Assembly (NCBI RefSeq): GCF_963678635.1
Contig: NC_087068.1
Coordinates: 59,706,872 to 59,770,871, forward strand
From: Symsagittifera roscoffensis
Taxonomy: Eukaryota > Xenacoelomorpha > Acoela > Convolutidae
Direction: 5' to 3'
DNA: 64,000 bases
Shown here: positions 41,101 through 53,021 of the stretch, piece by piece
How positions within the stretch are numbered: the stretch's first letter is position 1
Layout: each line of letters starts with the position of its first letter
The notes under the pieces: model-generated
Seen by the model: the letters and a program-made list of their open reading frames with translations, nothing else
Database searches by the model: none
What the model was told of the DNA's origin: nothing
Translations under genes and position numbers: made by a program

Positions 41101-44100
41101 AGCTCATCCAAAGGTTCCGTCCTCCCATGTGAAGGACCGTCACCGGTGTTCTTCCGGCCACGTAGATAGCTCCTCGATTTGCAGCGGCTAGTCGGAGATT
41201 CGTAGGAATCAGATCTTCCCGCGTGAAGCCCATTCTCTCCCAGGTTTTTATCGGCATCACACTCACCACCGCGCCTGTGTCCAGAAGCCCTGTGACTCCG
41301 ATTTTTGTTCCGTTGGTGTCAAGCAGGTGTGCTGTCACATCTGCTTCATATCCAATATGTACCGCGTCTTGTTCCATCATGGCGTCATGGCCTATCCTGC
41401 GGACTTTGAGTTCCTCTTCACCCAAATAGATCTGCCCCATTTGGTCATCATCTGTTGTTATGTAAGTCCTGGTGTAGATGCTGATTCCATCCACGTTCAG
41501 CATTATTTGATACGGCCCATAGACCTCCAAGTAGCGTCCATGAAGTTTCTTCATGCGAGGGCCACCCGTCGTTAGTAGTGCTCGCACAGCTCTCGACTCA
41601 GTGCGTGGCTCCACCTGCCTCAGATAATCTGCATATGTGTCCAAATGAATTAAAGTGAACTCTGATGGTTCACTCAAATTTCTTATTACCTGGTGTCCAG
41701 CCACTGAGATTATCGACTGTATCTTCTTTCCTTGCGGCGCCATGCCGAACCTCTTACCGGAGATCACTTTAAGTTTCATATCTAAACTGCTTGGTGTTTT
41801 CGTCTCCTCGAACTCCGTTGCTTCGAAGGTATTCAGTTGCTCCCGAAGCTTTTCATTTTCCAGTTCAAGTTTCACTTTTTGTTCGATCTCTTTCGTCACC
41901 AGTTCCTGTTGTACTCTATTTAGAGCATCCTTTGCGGCTGCCTTGTAATCGATCTTGAAGTCATCGGCCGCAGTTGCTGGTTCCGGTTCACATGCTTCTC
42001 CTGTTACCGCTTGCATTTTCTTTGCCGCCAGCTCTTGGGGTTTGTCCTTCCTGCGTGCCTCTGCTTCGTTTAAAAGTCGAGCCTTGCTTGCTTTCACTCC
42101 CGATAAAGCTTCTTCATGCCTTGGATGCTTGATGTCTGCCACTGCATCCCAGAATTGTGGACAGTCTGATTTAAAATGACCTTCCAAGTTGCAAAAGAAA
42201 CACCTCGGGCCGAATTTTGCAATTACTCCTCTCATGAAATCCTCATGTTCCAACTCTGACGCATCTTCGTCCTCGAGGCTAAAGCCTATTGCTTTCATGC
42301 CTTGTTTATAAGTTGGGCATGCTGACACATGATGGTCTGTTGAACTACAATTAGCACAAGAGCGTCTCTTGTCCATATCGTCCCTCGGTTTATACCAATT
42401 GTTCTCTTGGTTCGCTGGTCCGTTGTTAAAATTGCCATAATTGTTCTTGTAATATCCAGATCTCGAAGGAGGTTTCAGCAATAGATACTCTTTCGATTTG
42501 AGTCTCAACTCCTCCGGTGTTGGCGCATTAGTTGATAGTGGTGTGTAATGCGTTGCTAGCATCGTACGAAGTTCATCGTTTTTCACACCATCGATGAATT
42601 TTGAGGCTACGGCCAGGTTCATCCTTCGGTTTGACTCATCCGGTTGGCTGCGTCTTCTCAGCATTTCCAAATCATCGAGAAACTTGTCTATAGTTTCATC
42701 TTCCCGCTGCCTCCGTTTCTCGAAGCGCATCATCGCCTGGTGCCCCTGCACCCCTGATCCGAAACGGTTTAATAAGATTTCGAAGATTTTCTCAGCAGTG
42801 TCACGTTGATACTGTTTCTTGGCCATGACACAGTTCAGGGCTGTCCCTTCTAAGTTGCTGGTGAGCGCGCTGCATTCCTGTCTCTCAGACAAGTCTTCTT
42901 CCTCGAAATGCAGCTTCATTACCTCTATCCAGGTATCAATACAGCCATCAGATTCGTCTTTGTAGCATCTTGGTTTCTTAAAGACTCTTCTGGACTTTTC
43001 ACTGCGTTCATTGGTTCTAGATAACCGTGTCAGGAATGTCTCCAAGGACCTGTTCAGGGGTTCAAATGCTGTGGCCATTGCCGTAGCCTCCCTTGAGTGT
43101 CCCGCCTGAGTGTCCTCACACCTTGTCGAAGGCTCTGTGTGCGGTACATCCCTACAATCCGAATCACCATGAGCGTTTCCCGCTTGGCCCATGTGACTCC
43201 TCCTCGGGCTTGTATGCCCCATGTTGCCAGAATCGCTTCTCCCGGTCGCATGTGTGCTTTGCGTTGGTCGTTCGTTCGAGGTTTGTCTGTTCCCCGTTGA
43301 ACTTGCTCTACTGTTCGGGCCCCATGCTGTATTACCCCTTGTGGCATAGCCTGATGAACTGCCCCTGCCTCTAGTGGATCCATTTGTCTTCCTCCTTTGA
43401 TGTTCATTGAAGTTCACCCTCGGTTCCCTGCTGGGACCTCCCGAGTTCGGCTCTCCTTCTTTTGGTCCACTCTTGCTGCTTAGTAGCCCGTCCAACCTAT
43501 CCATGATAGCCTGCGTTCGCCTCTCCATCATCGCGTCTATCTTTGTGTCAAGAGACCCAAGAGACTGCTCTTGCTGAATTCTTAACTTCTCCATGTCGGC
43601 TCTTAAGCGTAACTCCCTCTGTTCCGCCTCTCTTGTCATTCGCGACAAGTTCCTCGTCATATGTTCGTCTGTTCTTTCTTTCAAGCGTTTTTCGCTTCTG
43701 TCAACTTCTTGTCTGTTGCGGTTTATTTCTTCCCGCAGACTTTCTCTTTCAATGTGAACTGCTCTTTCCAGTTCACTCATCCTTATCGACATCTGTTCCT
43801 TTTGTTCTCCTAAACTGCCCACTATGTTGTTTAAGGCTTCCTCTAGTGCCGCCCCGTTATCCATGAGTGGCGTCACATGTGGTGGTGTAACTCTGTCGGT
43901 CCCAGGTAGCTTCGTGCAGGTAGAGATCCGGGCCTTGACTCTCTGTCTTGACGTTTTATCATTATCTATTTCAGGATCCGCCAACGCGTTGCCTAGCCCT
44001 CCGGTTCTACTCTCTCCAGTTTGTGGCTCTGAACTTGTCCTAATCGCGAAGTCTTTTGACCGGCCTGGTGTGTTTGCCTCTTTGCTTATCGTTGTCACTA

Positions 44101-44758
44101 CACCAAATTTATCCATAGTTCCAGTCTCTCTTCCGACGTGTGCCTCACTCTCCTGGATCGAACTATTGAGACTGACTTGAGATCCAAAGTCCCCTTGCTC
44201 CTCTTCATCCTCTTCCTCCTGGGACTCCCCATCGTTTCCTGCTCCTCCTCCCATGCTGAATGGAAAGATGTTTCCGAAGGTGTTCTTCATTCTTTCTGAG
44301 AACGATGATGAGGTTGTTTGTTTTCCAGTTCCGCTTGCCATCATAGTGTTGTCTGTCGGAGATCTTCTAGTCGCCGTTACTTCAGTTGAGATGTCGGACC
44401 GTTCCGACATCTCCTCTCGATCCAACGTCCCGGTGGAAGTGGCAAAATCATGGCCTTGTTCTACCGGAGTAGATTCACTCGCCAGCCTTCTGCCTCTCCC
44501 TTCCAGTCCATTTACTCCCTGGTTGTCGTTCATGGTATGGTCCGTATTGACCTCCACTTCTAACAGTTCTCTTCGCTCTTCTGATGTCTTTTGACTTCTC
44601 GTTTCAACCATTCTGCCTGAAACCGTCCCCTTTTTATCGGACCGGGTTCGCTTGATCCAATCCACAAAAGGATCGGTCATCGTTTTTCTTTGCTTTTCAG
44701 GTATGAATTTCCTAGAGCTATTACCTCGTTTTGGTATCCTTGACTTGTCTAAACTCAT
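35156..44758 (-). pseudogene. Gag-Pro-Pol polyprotein of copy A, one internal stop
   Basis: One frame of 3,201 codons with a single TAG at 41,057-41,059. Gag: N-terminal Ser/Thr/Glu-rich region, coiled coil (about residues 310-410), capsid (about 590-770, retrotransposon Gag type), two CX2CX4HX4C zinc knuckles (about 800 and 850). Protease: LLDTGAVVSVMP (about 1,159). After the stop come RT (MPFGLCNATATFQ, YVDD at about Pol residue 400), RNase H (LDTDASVVAISG, AEMFAVV), integrase with HHCC zinc finger, catalytic D-D-E (VQIDH, FQSDNG, GLVERQN) and the GPY/F module (KKWRGPFMI). A long acidic tail follows, then a macro-like domain. The stop replaces the Leu of the conserved ILGRDF protease motif, which copy B keeps, so it is damage and not programmed readthrough. 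ATG context AAAGAATGAG. Confidence 0.93.
35159..35580 (-). other. Macro-domain-like module at the Pol C-terminus (copy A)
   Basis: About Pol residues 1,815-1,955. The order CAVAITADMSFRTALAADFK, FLWKQRPGIGGVAALPP, KYLCFLVTRATEKQHVDPEN, LRDFLVEMDVKELSLPVYDP and VIFSDTNIQVYL follows the strand/helix pattern of ADP-ribose-binding macro domains of the ALC1/TARG1 kind (the HCISED...GAGIA, GEVA, YYLITK, P.IGCGLD and TDI.I.VY blocks). Several glycines of the ligand loops are replaced, so binding or hydrolysis is uncertain. Assigned by pattern, not by search. Confidence 0.7.
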
Positions 44759-47701
44759 TCTTTATTTGTCACTTTCCTATGCCTACTCTTGACTCAATTG
44801 TTAGAGACCTTATAGTTTTATTAACAATAAAATTGACACAACACAATAAATTTCACCAGATTCTATTAAATAGTGACCACGAATCCCTGTATGTTGTCAG
44901 AGTACAGTTTGTATAAAATTTATTCACACTAGCCGATTATCGGTCCAAAGATCTGGAAACTAGCACAATATGATGTTATCAGTCAATTTAAAAGATAGTG
45001 TAGTCACTACCCAATCAAGCACAGTTTAGGTTGATTTAAAATCAAAAACAAAAAAAATATATATTGACACAATATGAATGTATATATAAAAAAAACGTAT
45101 GTGTCTTGTACTCTTAGTCGGTCGCAGTACAATAGTCGAACCTGTCTTTTAAAGAAAAAGCTTTCCCTGCTTGGTGCTGCACCAAACAGACAAAACTTTG
45201 AAGGCAGTAATTTTCTCAAGTGGGCGTCTATTGCACCCACCGAGTACTGTGTTACCTATCTGCCTTCGGACTGCCCGAGCTAGACCTACTAAAATCCTCA
45301 GGGCAGTCACTTTTCCCAAAAACGTATTATGTTTCAATCCACACCAATGAGTCACGCTCTTTTTAATTTAGACTTAGTGTCGCGAATATCCGAGTTTGGA
45401 CTTGTTTTGTATTAGTCTTGTTCTTATCGAAAGGCAAATTACCAGCGCAGTCACTGATACCTAGCCTGTGTATTAATAACTTAATACTTCTCACTTTTTA
45501 GTCTCTCTTTCGTTCACCTAAGTCCTTAATAAAATAATACCCCTCCGGATTGGCACAAATAGGACCCTTCCGGATTTGTCAGAATCTAGACCCCTCCGGA
45601 TTTGGACCCCTCCGAGTTGGTTAATACTAGACCCCTCCGGATTTGGACCCCTCCGAATTAGCTCAAATAAGACCCCTCCGGATTCGGATCCCTCTTGAAA
45701 AAAACTTCGACCCCTCCGGATTGGGAGCCCTCCGATTTTGTAAAAGTAGCTTTTAGGAGATTTCCTTTTTTCAACCTATACCCCTCCGAATACGTTCTCC
45801 GATGCAATTATGCTGTTTTAATTAACTGGGAAGGGTATAGGGTCCTTTCTTAGACCCCTCCGGATTGAAGTTAAGCCTCTTATTTGACAATTCACACTAA
45901 CGGTGAAGGGTCTTGTCGCTGGCCTAACTTTGGCTCGGTTAAGCTTTTGCGGTGACTTTAGCCCTCCCTCTACGTCTATAATGGCCTAAAGTTACTTTAC
46001 TCAACCGCTATTACCTTTTGGTAAGGGTATAAGGGCTTTTCAGAAAAATTTGTAAAACGTGAAGGGTGTACCCCTCCGGATTTGTGTAATTTGCTAAAAA
46101 CAATCTCAAAAAATTTTCTCTCTCGCTTTTCCGAAAAATTTCTGATCCTATTAGTAAGCTCAGCTAATTTCTGATCTGTTGGTACCAAGATCAACTCGAT
46201 ATGATCAGTAGTTCCAAAGTTATTAACCAAAACGTCTTTTTTTCGAACTCAAAAAATTTTCTCTCTTATAGGTTCCGCCTAACTTTTTCCGCAAATCTGG
46301 TCCTTTCGACCTAAAAATTATTGATCCGAGCTCAGAAGGCCTATACTCTTCTAGTTCAATGCAAAAGACCCGATCTAAAACGCTATTGTAGAAAAATTTT
46401 GCGAAAAACTATGCTACCTGGACCCCTCCGGATTGGTGAATCTACCAAATCAAACACGTTAAGTTCGATTTCTCTGCAACCCGGAAGGCTTTCGGGTAGC
46501 GGGTTTTAAAACTCGTAGATTCACTAGTGGACGTTGTCCAGACAACTATTTTTACTGTCCTAACTCAAAAATTTCAAAAAATTTTCTGATTTTATAGCGT
46601 TTCTTACTATCAAAAAATGGGAAAATTTGGGTTTTTGTACCAAACTAGTTCCAACCACTTCCGAACTAAAGTTAACCGGTTCTACTTATTACAGTAGTGC
46701 AGTTACGATGTAACACACTAACTTAGCGCTTTTTTTCGTTTCAAAAAATATCGATATCTCAAAAATCGCGACTTGTGGGGGGATCAAAATATCGCTATTT
46801 TGACCCTAAAAACCGGTCTGTTTTCGTTGTTTTTCACTGAAAAACGATATATGACTATTAATATAGGCTATATGAATCATAATATTAGTAATACTATACC
46901 CCTCCGGGTTTGTTTATTATCCGAATTAAGGTGCTTAACTCGGATATTCGCAGTTCGGTGAAGGGTCACTACAGTGCAGCACTGTCGAGCCCCCCACAGA
47001 TTACTATCTTACTTTTTGTACCAAAAGGGATACAAAACTTGTTAACGATACCCAACAGTCGATTGTTGTTGTCGTTGAGCCCCTTCTTGTTGCTCCTTGA
47101 ACTGCTTGCCGGATCGGTCTTCGCCCAAGACCCTTCCGAATTGAGCGCAAATCAGCTGACCCTTCCGGATTGAGCGCAATTTATCATTAACGTGCTTAAA
47201 TGCTCAAATAACCCTACAGTACAAGCCTCACAAACGGGCTACAAAATTGATCATAACGATCCTGACTGATATAAATGCCTGTAACAACAATATATCTATC
47301 AACAACAAGCGGGGGGGTTGAATCACATCTTGTCTGGGGGGATGATTTCTACTGATTTTTTACTTTTTTACTGTTTTTGGTTTTTTCGGTTATTTTTTTA
47401 TGTTTTTTGTTTTTCTTGGATACTATACTATTTTTTGTTTGGTTTTGCTTATATCTTTAAGTGTTTTTGGTCACAAACCACTCAGGGGATGAGGGGTTCG
47501 CGATTCCCCCCACCCTTCCTGGTTCGTGAATTTTCGGTCTTAACTAGGTTAAAAAACTATTCACGGCAATCCGGAAGGCTTCCGCGTTCCGAACTACCCT
47601 TCCGCCCCGGCGGTTTAGGCCTAATAAGGGCGTTAATGTGAGCATCCGCTCGGCACGGAATGCTCGTTAACGGTTCTGCCGGTCATGATGTTAAAAAAGA
47701 A
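44759..47701 (-). promoter_or_regulatory. 5' leader of copy A with CCCCTCCGGATT motif array
   Basis: About 2.9 kb between PBS and the gag ATG. It carries at least 14 copies of (A)CCCCTCCGGATT or one-base variants, clustered at 45,538-45,870 (spacing 16-50 bases) and scattered to 47,170. The motif reads AATCCGGAGGGGT on the element RNA. No long open frame. Also contains CACTAACGGTGAAGGGTC (45,893), whose core is complementary to ACCCTTCACCGTT in the 3' UTR (32,926). Confidence 0.7.
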
Positions 47702-47719
47702 TAACACCCAGGAGCGCCA
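47702..47719 (-). promoter_or_regulatory. Probable primer binding site of copy A
   Basis: On the minus strand TGGCGCTCCTGGGTGTTA lies 12 bases after the LTR. Its complement, CACCCAGGAGCGCCA, looks like a tRNA 3' end: T-stem, acceptor strand CAGGAGC, discriminator G, CCA. It resembles the end of tRNA-Arg(UCU), but the tRNA cannot be confirmed here. The 12-base gap is longer than usual. Confidence 0.6.
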
Positions 47720-47731
47720 TAAAAACATACA

Positions 47732-48074
47732 TGTAACATTCGCCCGGAAGATACATATCGACGGATAACAAAACTAAGTCTTAAGACGACTGGCTAGCGT
47801 CTAAACAGAGCTTTGCATGTTTTTCACCGTCTCTACCAAGCCAGTACTTTTCGGTGGTCCTTTCCAACATCGGGTCGACAAAAACGTTACTGTTCTCCGG
47901 CTTCGACCAGAACGCTCAAATTAACTAGATTACATGCAAAATTAGTGAGCTCATGGCTGGGTCTCAGTATCCCCAGACCACGAGGTCACTCCTAAAAACA
48001 GGGCTACTACTTATTATATTACTATTGTTTTTGTTCAGTAGATAAAAATCATCATCTCCATCGAAGATGGATCA
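47732..48074 (-). repeat. LTR shared by copies A and B, 343 bp
   Basis: TGTAACATTCGCC ... CGAAGATGGATCA. It serves as 3' LTR of copy B and 5' LTR of copy A. Only one or two bases differ from the copy A 3' LTR. On the minus strand it runs from TGATCCATC to TGTTACA. Confidence 0.88.
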
Positions 48075-48654
48075 ACCCTTCCCCCCCCACTTCTAGCTCC
48101 TCATTCTTGTCAAAACGAATTAAGATCTTAATTAAAATCAAGTCAGGACATGACGGATGCTAAAATTCAATATAAGTTCATAAAAGTCCACGTTCCGAGA
48201 CCCTTCCGGATTCCTGAATCCGGCGAATCAAGCTTCTTAATGTCGAGTTCACACTAACTCGGAGGGCTGGTTTTCACCCTTCACCGTTGCTCGCAACGGC
48301 CTTGCAACTATTGTAACAGCACAATAGTTGCAACTCGGAACGTCCTCTGCTGTTCGGTAGTTCTTCGTTGATTTCTAGTCTCGATTTCGTACTGTTCGTA
48401 ATCGCAGATAAAAGTTGTTCTGTTTCTTTCTGCTATTTTAGCTAAAATGGCCGTCTCTGACGTTTCTCAGAAATATGACGTCATAATTCGAATTTTTAAA
48501 AATTAGAATTCCAGAATCTTCTAGCCTTCACCGTTTGGCTAATCGTTCAAATAACGTCCTTATTCGTTCTAAATCGCCAACTCGGAAGGCTTGCTGCTAA
48601 AATACCGAATTCTGCAGAGACTGCATTTTGGCCATTCTGGTCGAATGTCACATA

Positions 48655-49443
48655 CATCAGGCTGACAAAAACGTTACTGTTCTCCAGCTTCGACCAGAAC
48701 GCTCAAATTAACTGAATTACATGCAAAATTAGTGAGCTCATGGCTGGGTCTCTGTATCCCCAGACCACGAGGTCACTCCTAAAAACAGGGCTACTACTTA
48801 TTATATTACTATTGTTTTTGTTCAGTAGATAAAAATCATCATCTCCATCGAAGATGGATCAACCCTTTCCCCCAACTCCTAGCACCTCATCCTTGTCAAA
48901 ACTAATCAAAATATCAGTTAAATTCAAGTCAGGACATGACAGGATGCTAAAATTCAATACAAGTTCATAAAAGTTCCCGTCCCGAGACCCTTCCGGATTC
49001 TTGAATCCGGCGAATCAAGCTCCTTAACCTCAGGTTCACGCTAACTCGGAGGGCTGGTTTTTACCCTTCACCGTTGTTCGCAACGGCCTTGCAACTATTG
49101 TAACAGCACAATAGTTGCAACTCGGAACGTCCTCTGCTGTTCGGTAGTTCGTTGTTGTTTTTTAGTCTCGATTTTCGTACTGTTCGTAATCGCAGATAAA
49201 GTTGTTTTCTGTTTCTTTCTGCTATTTTAGCTAAAATGGCCGTCTCTGACGTTTCTCAGAAATATGACGTCATAATTCGAATTTTTAAAAATTAGAATTC
49301 CAGAATCTTCTAGCCTTCACCGTTTGGCTAATCGTTCAAATAACGTCCTTATCCGTTCTAAATCGCCAATTCGGAAGGCTTGCTGCTAAAATACCGAATT
49401 CTGCAGAGACTGCATTTTGGCCATTCTGGTCGAATGTCACATA
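48655..49443 (-). repeat. Partial LTR plus 3' UTR duplication in copy B
   Basis: 48,655-49,443 repeats 47,868-48,654. It contains the last 207 bp of the LTR (to GGATCA at 48,861), a second polypurine tract (reading GGGGGAAAGGG on the minus strand) and about 580 bp of 3' UTR. The two halves differ more (several percent) than the first half differs from copy A, so this is an older event. Copy A has a single copy of the segment. Confidence 0.85.
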
Positions 49444-50261
49444 CTCCCCGGACAGTCCGGTCAATGTCCTCATTGAATCGCGCAATGTTCTAAATGGTTA
49501 CAGTGTCATCGAACAGAATTTACAAAATGCACGAAATTACTTTTACCTACGTCACATCGACTCACTGCAGAATATAAATGGCATCATACTACATCACTAT
49601 AGCCTTCAAATTCTTTCATTAATCTGCACATTGAGGATATGACTTAAGATAAAACATATTTTCTGACTTCCAGTGTCAATATCCCGATTGAAACTTTTTC
49701 TCCTAGATTTAAAAGGTGTTGGCTTGCAGGACAGTCCTGCCAACCAACAAGCTAAAATTATCCTACTATGCTCCTTCCCTTCGGAAATCTTGCTTGTTTA
49801 TTGTCCTGAATATTAAAACTAAGAAACTTTGTGGTTAGAAAGAACAATGCAACAACCTCCCTCCTCAAGAAGTTACTCCAGTTTTTCATGTCACCACAAA
49901 GTGATCAGTCTTCCTAAGTGATTAAAAACAATCATGCAGGCTGGAATATTTAAATATACTCTTCCCTCAAGCCTTTCTAAATAAATAATAAGTGAGTGTC
50001 TCTAAAGCCACTTCAACTAAAACCAAAATGCAAATTTATAAATGCAACAATTTCCAAACTCAACTTAAATGTTTCAGTTTTCAATTACAACTTGGTTGCT
50101 TGGTTTCTCACTTGAGTTTTTCACACACATAAAACAATTCTGAGTTTTAACTTTTCTTCATCATCCCTTTGTTCTCTTCTTTTTTCGTCGTTTAGAAGTT
50201 CTAAAACTTCTAAATTCTTCTAATTTTCTTTCTTGTTGCCTCTTGTTTTCTCGACCATTCA
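49444..50261 (-). other. 3' untranslated region of copy B
   Basis: Matches 33,302-34,120 of copy A almost base for base. No open frame of note. Contains one CTCCCCGGACA motif (49,444) and GGCTTGCAGGACAGTCCTGC, a small palindrome. Confidence 0.65.
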
Positions 50262-53021
50262 TCAATGCTCCATTTCCTCCTCCTGTGACGCTGACTCTGC
50301 ACTCTCGGTCTCCGTGTCTTGTAGCACGTCATTGACTATCCTGACGCTGTTGGAAGCCGTCCTCCAACACTTCTGCTCTTCCACCCTCTGTTTACAGCAA
50401 GGTAGGGGATCCACGTTTGATTCTCTGTTTCTACAGAAGCTGTTGTGGAGACACAACGCCACGTTTCTTTCCAAATCTTCTTTCAGCATCTCTTCCCTCT
50501 CACTTCCACTACGCTCGCTCGTCCTGGAAATTCTTTTCACAGCGGTGGTCACTGCATTCCGATGGGTCACGAAAGTTCGCTTGAAAGCTCCTGCCCCAAT
50601 GTCCAGCTGATATTCACTGTACACTCTGCCATGTTTCGACATATGCTTTTTCGCATACTCGTACAACCATGCAGTCATGTTAGCTCTGAACCATGGCATC
50701 AATCGTTTTCTTGCCCATATCTTCTTCACTTCCATCGGAATGTTTAGAACTTTGCACATTGTCTCAAAAAGATCTAAATCTTTTAGACAATCTAATTTCT
50801 GCAATTGTTCTCTCGTCGGTGCCTCCTGTCTATTATTTTCTCTCACATGAGCTTCCAGCCATCGTATCGCCATCATAACTCCCACTATCACTATTGTTAT
50901 GGGCTGTGATGAATCTGGTAAACCCATGGAGAGCAGCTCTCCAGAGTCCCAGATCAACACCAGATTACTACGCTTGGGATACCACCAGGTCTGCAGCAAG
51001 CAGTGGCAAGGAAACTCGTCATGTGTCAACATGATGCCCCTCCAATTCCGTTTTCCCGAAGCTTCCAGCAATGGCTCCACTTCCATCATCACTCGGTGGA
51101 TCTCATCATTCTCATCTACTGCATTGTAATCTGTGACAGTTGATCCTCTCTGTTTCTGTTTTTCAAAGTCACTGAAGTTCCCGCTCACCTATCCCATGAA
51201 CTTCTTTCCTAGTATTGACTCCAACTCCTCTTTGGTTCTTTCTGGGACTGCTGAGAACATCTTACATAGTAACTCGTAAGACTTTTCAGACATTCTCGCC
51301 AATCTCACGCACTTTGGCACTGAGAAAGCTTGATCCACGATCGTTCTTGTACTCTTCACGTCCACAGCCACGAAATGTACAGGGTATCTGCTCTTGCACA
51401 TTGGAGCCAACGTTGAACCCACCAAATATCGTGCTCCTGATGGTCTACAATAAGTTTCGCTGTGTCTGATGTTCATCTCCGTTTCGATTGCTTCCCTCCA
51501 TTTTCCTATATACTTCTGCTCAGTCTGCAGAATTCCTGGGAATACTTCTACGCTGATGGCTGTGACCATCTCATGTTTCTGTTCTAGATTCAATAGTGAC
51601 TCTAAAGAACCAAACATGCTGTAGAATCCTAGCGCTGTCACTAGATTCACATCGGTTCCTCCATGGCAATCTGCTATCAGTTCCGTTTCCGTTCTTGCTT
51701 TCATCACTACATTTCCAAACAATACCGTCAACTGCTTGTGTTGTTTCTCCAGGGTTTTCACACAGTCTAGACTTCCACAAACGTGACCCTCTAGTCCACA
51801 GACTTCCGCCAGACAGCTACCAGGTTTGACCCAGTCTTCTGGTCCCCAGCCAGGCAACTCCACTCTATCTTCTCCGTTGCTCTTAGAGGCTGTTATCATC
51901 ACATTATATATGATGTTGAGGTCACGCAGGTTACAGTCCACATTCAGTTCCCTCTGTATATCCTGTGTCGCCCGTAATATTGAGTCAGCGTTGGGACTAG
52001 GACACCACGATGGCTTCATCAATTCCCACACTGCCATCAAGCTCGTTCTCAGTAATTCATCTGAGAATCCCAACCCAAATTCCACTCTCTTGTCGGATTT
52101 TGGTACTGAAGGTGCAGTCACCTCTTCTTCCAAGACCAGTCCCAATTTGGCCTGTTAATTGTTGACGCTTTTAATCGTTACAATCCTGGACGTCCAGAAT
52201 CTTAGTAACACCGCCTGCTCATAATCAAAGAAGCAATCACGTATGTCTTCACTCAGGAAAGGATTGTACGCTATCCCTATGATCCCGGATACATAGCTAT
52301 ATGACTTCTTCTTGATCGGTCCACAGTATTCACTGGATTTCGGCAATGCTCCCATAGATTCTTTAGTGAGCCTCAACTCCTTGTTTGAGAATCTCCTGAT
52401 CTCGTCTATCTTTTTCATGGGTTCCAATTCTTCAGGTTCTTTCATGTTCACCCTCATTGGTTTACTTTGCTGCATATCCAACATTGCTAGTAAGAACATG
52501 GCTTTCGTTCGCTCATCGCCTTCCTTCAACATTTTAACACAAGTGCTTAATGCAGGTACTGAGATCTGCTCTATCAGGAATCGAATGAAACAGAGAGCGT
52601 CTCTCCGCTTTGCACACGCTACTGCTGCTCCCTCCTGGACTATCAGATCCCTCAGATTCGTCATAAGGAAAACTTTTTCCTCCTTTGATCTCTTCCTTTC
52701 TTCTGAATCATATTCTTCGCGAGTCAGTCCCATCATGCACCAGGCGAGCCTGAGTTGTAATTCCGTCCTTACGTAAGGTACTGCCACGAGAGCATGTATT
52801 CTTGGCGTAGTCCTCATTTCCTCTTCGAAATACCTCAATACTACTGCTTTCCATGGAAGGCTCACCAACTGCTCGATCGTCTCCGCCTGTATGTCAGACG
52901 ACGCCAAAGTTCCGTACGCCTTCTGCTTGAGGGTGGTGCCTTGCAACATTGTTTCCAGATAACCCTCCATGGCTTTTTCCTCTTCCAGGTCCATCAATTC
53001 ATCCAGGTTGAAATTGTCCAT
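50262..53021 (-). pseudogene. 3' ORF of copy B, 919 codons in one frame with two in-frame stops, unknown family
   Basis: The frame starts at ATG 53,021 (MDNFNLDELMDLEEE) and stays open to 50,262 except for TAA at 52,155-52,157 (after 288 codons) and TAG at 51,189-51,191 (318 codons later). The text between the TAA and the next ATG is fully open and protein-like, so one long protein is the simplest original. Copy A has TAT in place of the TAG. Part 1 is helical and charged; part 2 has several cysteines (CGLEGHVCGSLDC) and GARYLVGSTLAPMC; part 3 ends in a Cys cluster and an acidic tail. No signal peptide and no convincing membrane anchor, so it does not look like an envelope protein although it sits in the env position. 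I do not recognise it. Confidence 0.75.

Larger units (their letters stand above)
32243..47731 (-). mobile_element. Ty3/Gypsy LTR retrotransposon, copy A (3' LTR, internal region, leader)
   Basis: Reading on the minus strand: shared LTR (47,732-48,074), PBS, leader of about 2.9 kb, Gag-Pro-Pol (44,758-35,156), remnant 3' ORF (35,056-34,121), 3' UTR of about 1.4 kb, polypurine tract, 3' LTR. The domain order Gag-PR-RT-RH-IN and the GPY/F module place it in Ty3/Gypsy; there is no chromodomain. At about 15.5 kb it is unusually long. Defects are one stop in the protease and loss of about 2.1 kb before the 3' ORF. Confidence 0.92.

Noticed and set aside
42594-44594. Several plus-strand open frames of 70-118 codons opposite Gag (and their copy B twins)
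   Set aside because: Shadows of the Gag frame, which has capsid and zinc-knuckle motifs on the minus strand.
45538-45870. CRISPR-like direct repeats
   Set aside because: Repeats are only about 12 bp, spacing is irregular, and the context is a eukaryotic retrotransposon leader.
50262-53021. Envelope gene in the 3' frame
   Set aside because: No signal peptide, no convincing membrane anchor, no furin-type site or fusion peptide; only position suggests env.
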